Both the position numbers and the translations under genes were made by a program. Positions 9,457 to 21,849 of a stretch of 64,000 nucleotides of DNA are shown here, piece after piece. The number at the start of each line of letters is the position of its first letter. Positions within the stretch are counted from its first letter, which is position 1. The stretch comes from Sympetrum striolatum (lineage: Eukaryota; Arthropoda; Insecta; Odonata; Libellulidae), in the NCBI GenBank assembly GCA_947579665.1, contig CANPUZ010000049.1, forward strand, positions 248,001-312,000, in the 5' to 3' direction. Under the pieces are notes generated by a model. That model saw nothing but the letters and a program-made list of their open reading frames with translations. It ran no database searches and was not told the origin of the DNA.

Positions 9457-10780
9457 GTTAGTGAAGTCGCCTACATAGACTCCGACCGTTCTATTTTTCT
9501 TACGCTGGTGATTAAATCAATTCGAATGGGATTCTTCCATGGTCTCTGAATTACCAAAATGAGTGCAAAAGGGTGCTCAGTTCACAGCCATTACGGATTG
9601 GTTATACTTGTTTAATTGGAGACCGCATCAAGAGGTGGAAATGTAATTTTTAACAGTCGTGGAAAACGTGAACACATTCATTAAAAATAGTACTTGAAAA
9701 GACCGGCCGAAACATTGAAAATCATTGCAAGAGTTTGCGTTAATAACGAACGTTTTTCCCGTGCACTCATTATTTATGCATATGGCAATTATAATTTGCG
9801 TGTAATTTGCCGGTCATTCGGGAGCATCGCAAACCCTTTCGCAAATTCTTTCGATGGAGAAAATTAGCGTTTCATTTACTGCAAATAACCACTCGAGCGT
9901 TAGTTGGAATGAAAATTATTCCCTCCAAACTAATTCGACCGTTTTAAACCAAGTTCACCCGCGATACCACTTAAAAGCCATAATTATTTCTCGCCTCCAT
10001 TTTTCCTTTATAAAAGAAAGTGAATGAATCGTGAAAATAAATGGAAATGGATATTATACCAAAATGTGATTTGGTTTTATAAAGACAGTTGGGAAATTAA
10101 TTTTTCAGAGTATTATTTTAACTGAGCAACAGCAAATAAATCGGAACAGAAATAATACTTTTTATTGTAATCAAGCAATTTATCAATTCGTTTGCTTGAC
10201 AAGTCGATTGCTTGATAACTCACCCTCTTCTATATTTAGTATTCTGAAAATCTCTGACATGAACACCAAAAGCGAAATAAAATATCAATGATAAAGCAGC
10301 AAAAAGCTTCACAGAATTAGTATAAAATCAACACAAGTATACTCCTTTGTCCTGTAAATTTATTCAAGAAGTTTAAATTAATTTAAAGGCAACATTTTAT
10401 ATTTTACATTGAGAAAGCATTACCTCCAAGCACACATTTTCAAATGGACAGGCTACACAAATATTTTGAATTCAAACCATCAAAAAATACACTACAGATT
10501 TGAATTGGCCTCCAAGTAATTTATAATCAGCGCTGGTCCAAAAATAAAAGTTCAGTTTTAACCTCATAATCCTGTTTACTTCAATGAACTATCAAAGGTA
10601 GATCAAATGTAATGTTATTTAGCCATAACGTCAAGAAGTGTTTATAATCAGTTTAATTATTGATATTTAATTCAATACAAAATATGTATACATGATTCTG
10701 AATAAAATTAAGATGACAACCTTGAATAACTAGTTCAAGAAAATGGTCCTCAATTCCTTAACAATACACAAAGTATTCTA
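9457..10780. other. Probable intron or intergenic DNA
   Basis: No coding sequence, RNA gene or known repeat is supported. The stretch 9560-10000 has balanced composition; after that it becomes AT-rich. Confidence 0.4.
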
Positions 10781-10789
10781 TTTAAACCA

Positions 10790-12960
10790 TGAGGACCATG
10801 TTAGAGGCAAAACTACTACAAGAAATAGCAAATGAAATGATAAAATATAAGGTAGATATCATTGAATTACAGGTAATACGATGGAAGGGACAAGGAGCAA
10901 TTAACAAACCAAATTATACAATATTATATATGGTGGACAAGAAACAAGAACAGGACAACTAGAGACAGAGTTTATAATGAGAAAGAAAATGACCGAGAGT
11001 CTTCTGGAAACAGTTAATGAGAGAATATGCAGGATCAGAATGAAAGGAAGATTCAGAAAAATAACATCAGTATGATTGCATTCTCTCACTGAAGAGGAAA
11101 AAGAAACTTTCTATGATCAATTGGATGACACATGAAACCAAGTACAAAAATATGACATGTTATAGACATGAGTGACTTAAATGCAAATATAAGCAAGGAC
11201 ATCCAATGTAGCAGTTAAATACACACATGATAAAACTAACGATAATGACTCAGTCTGCAGAAGGAAATACATTCATTATAAAAGAGAAAATTTTCCACAT
11301 AAAAAGATCTATATTCATACATAGAAGATAGGTACCAGGGAAGTAAACCAAATCGAAAATGTATTGGTTTCTCATAGACACTCTACATCAGATTAAAATG
11401 TATTGTATGTATGTAAAATGATTAAATAATGCGGCAGAGTTGGTAAAATATGGAGGAGATATAATGAGTGATGCTATACATAAACTTAGTTGTATAATAT
11501 AGGAAACAGAAAAACGCCAGAAGGATAGAGCATGGGAATCCTAAGCCCAATATATAAAAAGGGAAATAAACTGTTCCTCCAGAAATATAGATGGATAAGG
11601 CTTTTAAATGTAGAGTACGAAATACTCTCCACCATCATAAAAGAAAGGCTGAAAGTAGTAACTGTGAGGTCAATCGGAGAATCTCAGTGTGGGAGTAAAC
11701 ACAATAGAGGTACAATAGACCAACTGTTTGTAATCAGACAAATTTTATATAAATTCTATGAGCATAATGTTGAACTGCATATGCTATTTGTAGATTTTAG
11801 ACAAGCATTTGATAGCATAAACTGGATCAAACTCTTAGATGTGATGGAGGACATGGAAATTCCACCCAAAATAATTAGATTGATTTTAATGAAAAAGAAG
11901 AAAACCTATTGCTAAAATTAAAATACATGATCAAAACTTGAATGAATTCAAATTCAGCACTGGGATAAAGCATGGAGATGGCCTCTGGACCACACAGGTT
12001 ATTTTAGGATTACATAAACCTGAAGAAAAAATAGATCAGAGAGGAACAATATTTAACAAATGAAGCCAAAATATGTGCATATGCTGAGGAGATAGAACTA
12101 AATGCAAGATGTAAAGAAAGACAAGTGCAGATTTACAAAGAGTTGAAGAAAGAAGCAAGCAAAATGGGATTGACAGTGAATACCAGTAAAACTAAATATA
12201 TACTTATGATCTCATCTGGCAAACCTAGAGTCACCCAGGATTTGGAGATAGAAAAGATAAAATTTGAAGGTGTGGAAGAGTTTAAATATCTAGAATGTAT
12301 AACTTGCAAAAAAGCATACTATTAATAAATGAAAGAAAACAAGCAAGAAATAAAACATACTATGCAAATATGAAGATACTCAGTTGCAAGTTAATAAACA
12401 GAAACACATAAATACAAATATATAAATCAATTATCAGGCCTAGTATTTGTTATAGTAACCTATAGAGTTAAAAAATTGACACTCACAATCACACAAGAGA
12501 ATGCCCTGAGGAAATTTGGAAGCAGACTACTGCAGAGAACATAAGGACCTGTTATTGAGTATGAATTATGGCAAAGGAGAACCAAAGAGGAATTAAAGAC
12601 AATAATGATAGAGGAGGATGTTGCTAAATTCATAAAATCTTTGAGAATCTAATGGTTGGACAATTTGGAAAGGATGCATGCAACAGCAATTCCAAAGAAG
12701 GGAAAAGAATGGAGACTGCATGCCACTAGAAAGAAAAGAAGGTCCAGATTGAGATGGCTGGATGATACAGGACATGAAGATGATGAAAGAGAGAAGACAG
12801 AGAAGTGGAGGCTCACATAGGGCTGTAGTTCCCAAGAGAAAGTTAAATTGAAAATTAAAAACCATTTTTAATTGACTTCTAATAAGTGGGGAACAAATTA
12901 TATTAAATGTTATCACACTTTATATGCCTTGTTTAATATTTTGTACCTATATATAGTTTA
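10790..12960 (+). mobile_element. Decayed LINE with endonuclease and reverse transcriptase
   Basis: Fragments appear in order on the plus strand. First is the start of an apurinic-type endonuclease (EIANEMIKYKVDIIELQVIR, then WKGQG) at about 10815. Next is a reverse transcriptase frame at 11532-11915, with PIYKKGNK and the motif-A box FVDFRQAFDS. Then come a worn YADD box, a 12125-12325 frame with KMGLTVNTSKTKYILM, and a C-terminal KRRSRLRWLDD region near 12745. Stops and frameshifts break it everywhere. The style is that of RTE/CR1-type LINEs that encode a WKGQG endonuclease; the exact clade is not settled. It has no obvious poly(A) or target duplication. Confidence 0.8.
11532..12325 (+). 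pseudogene. LINE reverse transcriptase core, inactive
   Basis: The palm motif FVDFRQAFDS (about 11788) keeps the first catalytic aspartate. The second catalytic box, normally YADD, reads YAEE (about 12079-12090), so both metal-binding aspartates are changed to glutamate. A segment between 11915 and 12060 is frameshifted and appears shortened. Together these make the copy non-functional. Confidence 0.75.
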
Positions 12961-13204
12961 AATTAGTCTATATAATATTGACATAAGTATACCATACAAC
13001 AATTTAAAACCAAGAAATAACAGATCAGCCAAGAAAGTCTCACCTTATCCCGTTTACCATGACTTTTCTTGTAAATATTAATTTATTCTTTATTTTTCAT
13101 ACTACTTTATTTGCCAGTAGCTCTTTTGTTTTTACCAATTCACGTTTTATTTAACATTTGTGTAGAATAAATATACCTTGTATTAAGTGTAATGATAATT
13201 ATAA

Positions 13205-13900
13205 AATATATTATACCAAAAATAGCACTTTGAATTTTGTGTTTCATGTCAAAATAAAATCTACATACATTAAAGTCCACTTTCATATTAATACAAATTA
13301 AATGTATTTAAAAATGGTTTTTTATGTAACACCGCTTATCGGAAATAATGCTTTACATCAAAATTTTCATCAATCAAAAGTTTATTTCCAAATTTTTTTA
13401 CAATCAAGAAAATAGCAAGAAAATGACTCAAGTAGTCGTGATAGTAATCAAAACAAAACCTATATTTCATTATAACCATATTTCATTTAAAAGAACAAAA
13501 AGATATATTTGAAAATCTTGTTTTAAATTATATCGCTCACCAGAGTTAATGGTTTAAATTAAATCTTCCTAATTAAATATCAAGAAATAGCCGAAAAATG
13601 ACTTTGGTAGTGCGGTCAAATTAAAGTCTATTTGAATTACAATCAACTTAAATTTTAAAAAACAATCGGATGTATTTAAAAATATTATGTTAAATAATAA
13701 TGCTTTCTGGACGCAATGTTTTAGTTACATAGTGTGGATATATATAATCAAAAGAATAGCAGTTTGACTCCATCGAAGCCACATTTATTTAAACAACTAC
13801 TATTATGCCGAAATTGAAATTAATATCTTTCAGTCGTTTCTCTATATAAAACTATACAACAGTTCGGATGTTTCAATTGAAAATACTCTTCGATTCTAAA
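13205..13900. repeat. Four degenerate tandem units of ~170-190 bp
   Basis: Units begin near 13213, 13404, 13579 and 13747 with variants of ATCAAGAAAATAGC. They continue through TCAAANTAAA, a CGGATGT or equivalent block, and a TAATGCTTT block. Similarity is only partial, so the array is old. No other feature is seen between 12960 and 13900. Confidence 0.45.
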
Positions 13901-15720
13901 GAATTACTTTTTTTCATGAGCCGTCATGTGATGAGATAAAATCTGCACATCGACATTATATCAGCTCATGCATTACTTCATTTACGGTCTTTCGTTTTAA
14001 TTCCATTGTGATTCAATAAAAAGTGAGATACTGGAACGTGAGAACTTCCGTATTTTGAATTAGTTTCCTCCGAAATCAAATCCTGGCATTTGCGTTGCTC
14101 AGATCAATTTAAATCACGGTATGAAATTAGTTTCCGCGAAGTCTCTGTTCAGATAAACTGAAGCAATAATAATTTTCATAAGAAAATATGGAAAGGTGAG
14201 AAATATGATGAGTCAATTGAGATATTTAAAGTAAAAAAATGGCAATTCGTTTAAAAAATACGGCATGAAGTACCTCGCATAGAATCAATTGAAAGTATTT
14301 TCTTACCTCTTTAGATTTCCTCAAATAACGCTTTTCCATAACAAATCACAGCACTCCTTACAAATCTTTATTTTGAGCGAAAACATTACAACATATCTGA
14401 TGACCAATTATGACGAAAAAAGTAATTTGCCAAGTAATTGCTCAACCTCACTGTATCCATTTCGATCACCAAAGCAACACTTCTCAACACGTATATTCTT
14501 TCGCCTAACACCCTCCGTTAATGGATTATGTGTAATTTGAAAGTTAAAGACAGAGAACTAATGATATTTTAGAAATAAGCTCTGCAGTCACAATTCCACA
14601 ATATTTCTTAGGGAAATTGCGCGGCACTCGAATTATTTTTCGCAACACTTCCTAAACCCACTAAAATCCTTGTATGTTCAGCAAGAAAAACTGGAAGTAC
14701 TATTTTGGGTGATACAGAACGAAACACGTATTTGCACTTTGTCGATATAGGTAAGTCCTCTGAAAGATACGTTTTCGATGTGAGCAACTCGGTTGCACGT
14801 GTAGAACTGAAAATGAAGGCCAAAAACATGACTACACGCAAAGCATTTCTATATTTCTTGTTTGCGAAATCCACCTTCCACAAGACCTCTTATCTACTAC
14901 CCATAGGGATAGAATAGCCACCAGAAAAGCTGAAACATTCGGTCTAATTGCGCAATGGAATATTCTTATCGGTGGTCAGGTCCCTCAAACTAATCAACGG
15001 GAAAGAGAGCTCAAACGACTCATCCCTTTTCGAGACAAAACTATTTAATGATGTATTACTAAGATGGTCAAATCTTTATATCGAAGGCGCTTCGAATTCT
15101 TAGAGATATTAATCGTTGTAAAAGTCTTTCGGTTTCACTAATTAAATTACACTGACGCGTGATGCGGTTTACACCGTCTTTAGAGTGAAATTATACCTTT
15201 GCGTTTTATGTAGCAATGGGAAGTCAGGCATTTAATTTTCTGTCCCAGCAGAGACTGGATTATCCTGAGTTGCGATAAAATAAATGTAATATTTGAGCCG
15301 CAGAAGTTGCACTGGAGTTCACTTGCACGAAAAATGAATTATACTTTTGCTCTATGAGTTAAGAAACATCATAACTAAAATGTTTATTTTCTGGTAGAAG
15401 AAAAAGGGACATACACTTTCACTTTTAAAATATTGAAAATTAAAATTGATGATTCCTTTTGCAATAAAAACTGTTCAAATGAAAATACATTTCTTTCAAT
15501 CAATTCTACACAGATGTGAATATGAAGATATAATATTGAGGTTGTACAAGAAGTGAGAAATAGTTTCTTGGCTGGGGCTCGAATACAGATCCTCACTGAG
15601 GCAACCGAAAGACAAATCGATATTTAGAGTTTTCCCTCCAGATGTAATATTTCTACTTAAATGTAAACAGATTAGCCGTCATTTCAATAGTCTTACCAGC
15701 AGTATTTGTGAAAGAGTAAA
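13900..15720. other. AT-rich stretch without a supported gene
   Basis: Overlapping open frames on both strands near 14600-14900 start with TTG rather than ATG and show no domain. One minus frame has a short hydrophobic run, MFLAFIFSSTRATE, that could pass for a signal peptide but is preceded by an acceptor-like TTTTCAG, so its status is open. Confidence 0.35.
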
Positions 15721-15721
15721 A

Positions 15722-15905
15722 TTTTTATACTCGAATGTAAGCCGATCTCATTATAAGCCGAGGTACCTAATTTTATTCCAAAAAACTAGGAAAAGTAACC
15801 GAATATAAACCTAGGGTGGGAAAAGCAGCAGGTACTGGTACACAATGAAAAGAATTAGCTATGAAATTACAGTAATTGAGGCATCGGTCGTTTAGTAAGA
15901 GAAAA
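15722..15905 (+). repeat. Ancient repeat with TATAAGCCGAGG core
   Basis: The motif TATAAGCCGAGG occurs three times in worn form (ATGTAAGCCGA, TATAAGCCGAGGTACC, TATAAACCTAGGGTGG). It is followed by AAGCAGCAGGTACTGGTA and, 60 bp later, TAATTGAGGCATC. From memory this order matches a repeat found in very different animals, including vertebrates. No termini or coding sequence are visible here. Confidence 0.55.
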
Positions 15906-18520
15906 TTGACAAGGAACTGTTGAATGAGCAAGCGCGGAATTTCCCAGCCGATTTACGATAATGACTCTTCGTTGCCACGGGAGAACTGATAAGGGGAGCC
16001 CTCCCTCGAGTTTAAGAAGCCTTGTACTCAGCATAAAAAGTGTGCAGAAAAACTCGGCTTTTGCATGAGTATATAATTGTATCCACAGTTAAACTTATCG
16101 ACATGTATATATAACCATAGGGCATTAAATACGTTTTTGTGCGATGCAAGTTTGTCGCTCTTAAGGTATTCGATTCAAAATGAATTTGTTGTTGATGTAG
16201 ATATTTTTGATACTTATGTTCAAAGTAAAAATTGGAAATATCTTAATGTACGAAAATGGAACCACGGAATTTCTTTCGAACCATTCGGTCTACTTTATTC
16301 AACTATCGAAGAGCTATAAATGGTAAAAAATACCATACAGTTATTTATACGAAATGTTATTAATAGAAAAAGTGATCGGAGATTTATTAGGTAGTGGTTG
16401 CAGGGAGTGACGCAATTCCAAGCGAACTCTCAGCCGAGGAAAAGCTGCGAAAGATGAGGAATAGAAGAGCAAAGAATAAAATAAGGAATTAGAACGTCAA
16501 AGCATTAGAAAGTGCAAGAAAATAGATAATGAAGTCGGGAGGTTTGAACGTTTCGCAGAGAGAGGACAAGTTTAGATAGAGGGTTGGTGTGCGGTTCTTG
16601 GCTTTGGTGTGCGGAAGTATCGACCTGGTGTCGCCGGGTGCAGCACCAAAAAAGATAATTAACGGCACTAGCAGACAGTGACGAGCACCACAGAACTGAA
16701 AAGGACTGCAGCGCTCTTCTTTGCGGGCACCCGCGCGCTTTCGGAGATATTCGGCGCATGATAAGGCGGTTACCCAAGGCCCTCCGTTTACTCACAATGC
16801 TCCGCAGGAAAAAGTGATATTTCCACCTCCCTTCCGGTCCATTTATACACATGGGCCGCCCTCCGCGACGTCGCTGGCTTCAAGACTTCCGGTCAATAAA
16901 CTCGCTTATCTTTACGCTGGACGTGACTGCGGCAGGATATATTCGGCCGTGACATTATTTTCTTTTCACAATTTACGAGAGGATTGTGCGGCCGTTGAGA
17001 TATATATGTATCAATCGAATGCCGTCGGTGGACCATTTCTAATGCGGGAACTCCACTGCCTTTATCAGTTTCCTGTGTGAATTACGAAGGAATGTCCCGT
17101 TTCCGAATTTCCCCAAGCCAAGCCTTGCCTACAGCATGAGGAATATACATCGCTTTAATAATCGTAATTAATAAGAATAATGGTTCGTTATTGTCATTAT
17201 TCTCCAGTGATTTAACATGACTCTATAAAGGAAGCATTGTGGGTAAGTATGCACAAATGAAAAATCTTGAAGTGGACGCAAAAGAATGAATAATGCAGAG
17301 TTTTATAGAACAGCAATACATGTGACTTACATTGATGTATAACTATTCCAATCCTCAATAAAGTTATGAATACAATAATTACTTTCTATAAAAAGTTGTC
17401 GAACAAGTGTTCAAAAGGAAATCTATGAAAACAAACGAGCGGAATAAACAGATTATAAAATTACTGAAATTTTATGCATTCAAATTTACAGCTGTATCTT
17501 AGAATCTTTTTTATTGCTTGAAAAGAAATTGGCTTCTGAGAAAGATTTTAGAGACCCTTCCCGGTCTGGAGGTAGAGCGTTGTATACAAAGGCTTTGTAA
17601 AGAAACAAAAAGTAATGATAAAACGTTGATCGCTGGGTTGATTGGTAAATTTATGGAAAATACAAAAATAATTACTGAACTTTGATTGAGAGCAAACTAA
17701 AAGAGTTTTGCCTATTTAATTTTTGCAAGGTGGTCGAAACTCTCATTAAATGCCTCTAAATCCAAATTTTAATAAATTTTACCACTTGTACCACTTTATG
17801 ATTCATTTTCAACAAATAATCCGCAATTAATTGAAGTGAGGTCAATCGGAATAAATTAATTTAGTGAAAAATTAAATTAATATGTGTCAGATTTTTAGCT
17901 CATAACTATGTCAAGTTTAAAATAAATTACTCGGTAAATATTTTTTGATTTTCGTTTACAGGTATTAAATATATAACGTAATAAAAATAACCTTCAATTG
18001 CATCACTGATCGCCCATTATGACTTCAGAGGGTGCAAGTGCTTTATGCTATAGCCACAGTATCATGTGGTTGGAATTTAAATTTATATTATTTCGAGTGC
18101 TAAAGGGGTTTAGGGATTAAAAGTTTATGGATGTTAAATTTTGTAATAACAGCAATTCCTAAAATATGAAATTCTGCCAGTAAAACAATATTAAATTTAA
18201 TACAACATAGTATCCCTGAATATTTTTAGCCTATCTCCATATCAGTGATCGCATCAGGCAGCAAGAAAAACTATGTGGTGAATATATAAAATACGTTTTA
18301 TGACCCTTTCTGAAAATTTAACTGAATACCTCAAGTTTTCATCAACTGAAACAGACAGCTGCTGGCCTGGATAGACTTTATGCAAGATTTTTCGCGCATA
18401 AATAGAATTTCTACATGAAATATCGCTCTGAAAATATTTCATTGAAGACTTCTTAACTGGATCTCCAAACACATATTCCAACAGTAATTTCAATGATAGA
18501 TATTTGCCGTTTAGGTAACA
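15906..18520. other. No supported gene; GC-rich island at 16500-17080
   Basis: At 16500-17080 the sequence is clearly richer in G+C and CpG than its surroundings (for example GGGCACCCGCGCGCTTTCGG). It has open frames on both strands, none starting with ATG or resembling a known protein. It could be a regulatory island or part of an unknown element. The rest is AT-rich with nothing supported. Confidence 0.35.
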
Positions 18521-19110
18521 GCAGTGGCGCAGCGTGCCTTGGCGGGGCCCCGTATATTAATTTGTTTGGGTCCCTTAGGAAGGGTAAAGATTTCTCACAA
18601 AAGAAAAAAAAATGTTTCCATAAAATTAAAATAAATATTTATTCATCATAATTATCTATCTGTCACTTTTTCCAAAATTTTTACAAACAATTCAAATTAA
18701 ATATACACTCTCCTTGCCTTTTTTTCGGCAAACTGATTTATTAAATCATTTATAGCTGATGATGACTTTAGTTTTTCTAAATTTTCTGCCTCTATAGACA
18801 AATGAAGGAAGTTTTCATTAATTGAGATTTTAGGATTAAAATAATAAATAATTTGAAAATTTAAAATATTAAAAATTTTGAATTAAAATCGAACGCAAAC
18901 GAGCGCGAGTTTTCAAAAGCTGAGGAAGATAGTCATTCATAAAAGTGAAAGTGACTTTATATAAATCGTATAAATAAATAAATAATATATGGAATAAATA
19001 ATTAAAAAAATTTAGAAAAATAAAAAAGGACCGCGTTTCGAATTTTCCCTCCGAGAGAGGTAGTGTCCCGCCGTCAGCGCCACAAGGCAGGCCCTGGGTG
19101 TACTAAAAAC
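18520..19110 (-). mobile_element. hAT transposon remnant
   Basis: It begins at CAGTGGCGCAGCGTGCC (18522), a typical hAT-style outer end, and ends near GCGCCACAAGGCAGGCCCTG (about 19074-19093), which roughly mirrors it. Inside, the minus strand encodes the end of a hAT dimerisation domain. The internal part is otherwise AT-rich. A related end sequence occurs at about 40620-40690. Confidence 0.55.
18690..18845 (-). pseudogene. hAT transposase C-terminal dimerisation segment
   Basis: The minus strand reads ISINENFLHLSIEAENLEKL followed by SSAINDLINQFAEKKARR and then a stop. The pattern of a LSIE helix followed by a DLI-NQFA-KKAR end is that of the hAT C-terminal (HATC) domain as found in ZMYM1-like hAT transposases. 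Only the last ~45 residues remain; the catalytic core is gone. Confidence 0.6.
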
Positions 19111-19183
19111 TTCGACACTCGGACGCGCGAATTCGAGTAAATTTAAATGTTACTACGTAGAGCCATACTTGGGCCTTTGTATT

Positions 19184-19865
19184 TCAGGTATCCTCTGGGG
19201 AGTCCCACATTGCCCTAAATAACTCCGAAGGCACCTGTGGAAGTCGCTCATAGAAGTTCTTGATGGCTTCTTTTAAGACAGTCTCCAACGACTTGAGCCC
19301 ATGCTCCCGATAAATGTCCCTCATTGAAGTCAATATAGGTATTTTTTGAATGGTCCTTCTCTCATACGCGATTATTTTTTTAAGCGTTGTGGAGCCGCAG
19401 TACTGCCAGGCCGGGTTCGCATATATTAACATTGATCTGATCATTACGTTATATAATAAAATCTTTATTTTATTTTTTATCTTTCTACTCTCAAAAAGTC
19501 GTCTGAGGTTAAAATAAGCGGCATTAGCATTCGTAATTGTTTTTTCTATGTGGGCTTTCCACGACAGACGGCTGTCAAAAATTACGCCGAGGAATCATTG
19601 CTCTTGGGATCACCTCACCCCCCCAGCACAAGGACGAGCAAACACGATTTTTCTCCCTCCTCGCGAACACCATTCTCGCGCACTTGGAAGGGTTGACCCT
19701 GAGCCTCCACTTAGAGGCCCAGTCATAAACCCAATCCAATTGCGATTGCAGAATGGCATTCGCGAGGTTGTTATTATTTGATTGTGCAGTCAAAGTACTG
19801 TCATCGGCATATAGGTAGATGCTCGTGCTCATGCGGAGGGGAATGTCCGAGGTGAACAAGTTAAA
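19184..19865 (-). pseudogene. Jockey ORF2, second half of reverse transcriptase and C-terminus
   Basis: It resumes after the insertion with LFTSDIPLRMSTSIYLYADD (YADD, motif C, about 19801-19812), WRLRVNPSKC, and a C-terminal region with MLIYANPAWQYCGSTTLKKI, ending in a stop at 19184. The catalytic YADD is intact. One frame change occurs between 19575 and 19444. Confidence 0.85.
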
Positions 19866-20605
19866 AAATCATATGTGGCCAGCACATGACTTTCTCCATA
19901 TTTAAGATGTATATATTTATCTATATATATTTATACAGTAATTTCGAAATCTATATTTCATCTAATCTTGGAAGATGAGTGATTAATTTATATATTATTA
20001 TCTTTGACGTCACAAAATTTATAAATAATGTTTTCCGGGACATGCTCGATGAAAAACGATGAAATTGGCCTTTCGCCCATAGAGCCCAGAGCTCCCACAA
20101 AGTACAAAATCAGCTACTTCCGGTTTATCAGTATTTCACGAATAACTCTTAATCAACCGGTGATACAAGAATATGTTAAATACAAAAGTTATAGTAAATT
20201 TTATTATCTAAAACTTTTATAAGTAATACAATATACGTATATATCATATTGCTGGAGATATTTTGAAAACCGGAAATGAGCTTTGATGAATGAAGCTCGA
20301 CTTCCGGTGAACCGATTTACTCCAAACACTAATCAACTCTGACAGCACATACCACAGTACTATATATGAAGTTTGGTATTGATACGACCAATAGTTTTCA
20401 CGTTAGAGCGCCCGCTATCACACACACACACATATACACAAACACACACACACATACACACAGACATCATTCCGAAATTGGTCAAAACGTGTTCTAGGGA
20501 CCCCAAAACATGTATTTCCGTTGAAATCTCGGAGTCGAATTTTTTCATGAAAACAATACTTTCTCTATACTTCGTATATGGAGAAAGTAATAATGTTGGG
20601 GAGAG
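19866..20605 (+). mobile_element. Inserted repeat with hairpin end and (CA)n tract (family D)
   Basis: It splits the Jockey reverse transcriptase between PTL and NLF. One end reads TGTGGCCAGCACATGACTTT, with a TGTGGCCAGCACA palindrome, and the other ends TATGGAGAAAGTAA. CTTTCTCCATA and TATGGAGAAAG make short inverted ends. Inside are a dinucleotide CA tract (20425-20462), GGTATTGATACGACCAATAG and CTTTCTCTATACTTCGTATA. Partial copies lie at 28215-28320 (+) and 53075-53175 (-). It has no coding capacity; it could be a SINE or the tail of a LINE. Confidence 0.65.
20422..20465. repeat. (CA)n microsatellite
   Basis: A run of CA dinucleotides broken by a few T substitutions, internal to the family D insertion. 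Confidence 0.9.
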
Positions 20606-21849
20606 GAATGAACCTTGCGGCACGCTCGCCTCCTGGGTCTCCAGTCCCGAAATTGATTGATTAATTTTAATATGAAACGTCCTGTGATTTAAAAAACTAG
20701 CAATTATCTTTATAACGCAAGTCGGGAAATTAAAAATTATGAGTTTAAAAATTATTCCATCGTGCCACGCCTTATCAAACGCGGACTGGAAATCCAGGAA
20801 GCAGGCCACCGTCTGCTTGTTTTGATTACAACCTCCCACGATCTCCTCTGCCAACCTGAATATTTTGATGCGTCGTGGAAAGCCAACGACGGAACCCGGC
20901 CTGGAATTCTGGTTTATCGAGTTCAATTCGATATGCTCTTGTAGTCGATTTAAAATAATTTTTTCGAATATTTTGCCAATTATTGATAAAAGACTTATTG
21001 GGCGGTAATTTTTAAAATCTGATTTATCCTTCCCCGGCTTCGTGATCATTACAATACTAGCTTTGCTCTAGGCTTCGGGAAAATAATTAAAAATAAGACA
21101 TTTGTTGTAAATGGTTAAAAGAGTGGGGATCACGTTGTCAGGAAAAGCTTTAATTAATTTAGCATTAATTAAATCGAAGCCTGGCGCTTTATTTAAGTTC
21201 AACTTCTTATTTATGTCCCTCGGCTCGGGGAGGTCGGTGAGAGAAGGACATGACCCCGGCGCAAAAGCGAAACTGTTAATTCGTCTTTCATTTTGAGTGA
21301 AAGTGAAGGACACTCATCGGGAAAGGGCTTGTATTGACTCACCAGATGCTTAGCGAAAATGTCAGCAATTTCCAAACCGCTGGAGACCGTCCTACCAATT
21401 ATCTTCAGACTTGCAGTGGAGTTCGCCTTCTTTCCAAGAAGCTTGTTTGTCTTCTTCCACAAGTCCTTATTGTGTGGGTCGTCTTCGATTTCCTCGTCAA
21501 AGTAATTTTCAATTTTACTGTTTTTAATTTTCTTAATTTCGGACTGAACTGACTTCCTAAGTTGTCTGCACTTCTCCCAGTCGATTTGGCTTTCATACTT
21601 CTGGAAAACTTTCCTTGACTTATTTCTTTCTTTTATTAAGTTAATTAAATATTGGGGGATTCTAATGCTATCGGGAGGTCGTTTTTTCCCCACCTTCCAA
21701 ATTTTAAAATATGCCGAGTTGATGACATCATTAAAACGCTTTATTTCAAAGTCAATATCTCTAAAATCATTAATATTTTTATATTTAAAATTATCAAATA
21801 TGTCTCTCAAAATAATTTTGAATTTGTCAATATTTAAAATTCTAAAATC
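20606..21849 (-). pseudogene. Jockey ORF2, linker and first half of reverse transcriptase
   Basis: A 199-codon frame (21810-21211) encodes the basic linker. A shift then leads to the fingers and palm: YRPISLLSIIGKIFEKIILN, FLDFQSAFDKAWHDG (motif A, about 20770-20810) and SVPQGSFLSPTL (motif B). At that point, near 20605, coding stops at the edge of an inserted repeat and resumes at 19859 with NLFTSDIP. RPGSVVGFPR replaces the usual FR.-.- glycine-rich RT box only slightly. Confidence 0.85.

Noticed and set aside
14608..14917. A secreted protein on the minus strand near 14.8 kb
   Set aside because: The frame starts with TTG, the hydrophobic run is short, an acceptor-like TTTTCAG cuts through it, and the opposite strand is open too.
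16505..17080. Overlapping open frames of 115 and 119 codons in the GC-rich island
   Set aside because: Frames are open on both strands, the plus one starts with TTG, and neither shows a motif, so they are likely a composition effect.
20360..20660. A Cys/Val-rich protein tail (frame through the CA tract)
   Set aside because: It is the Jockey frame running on into the inserted repeat and its microsatellite, not a real C-terminus.
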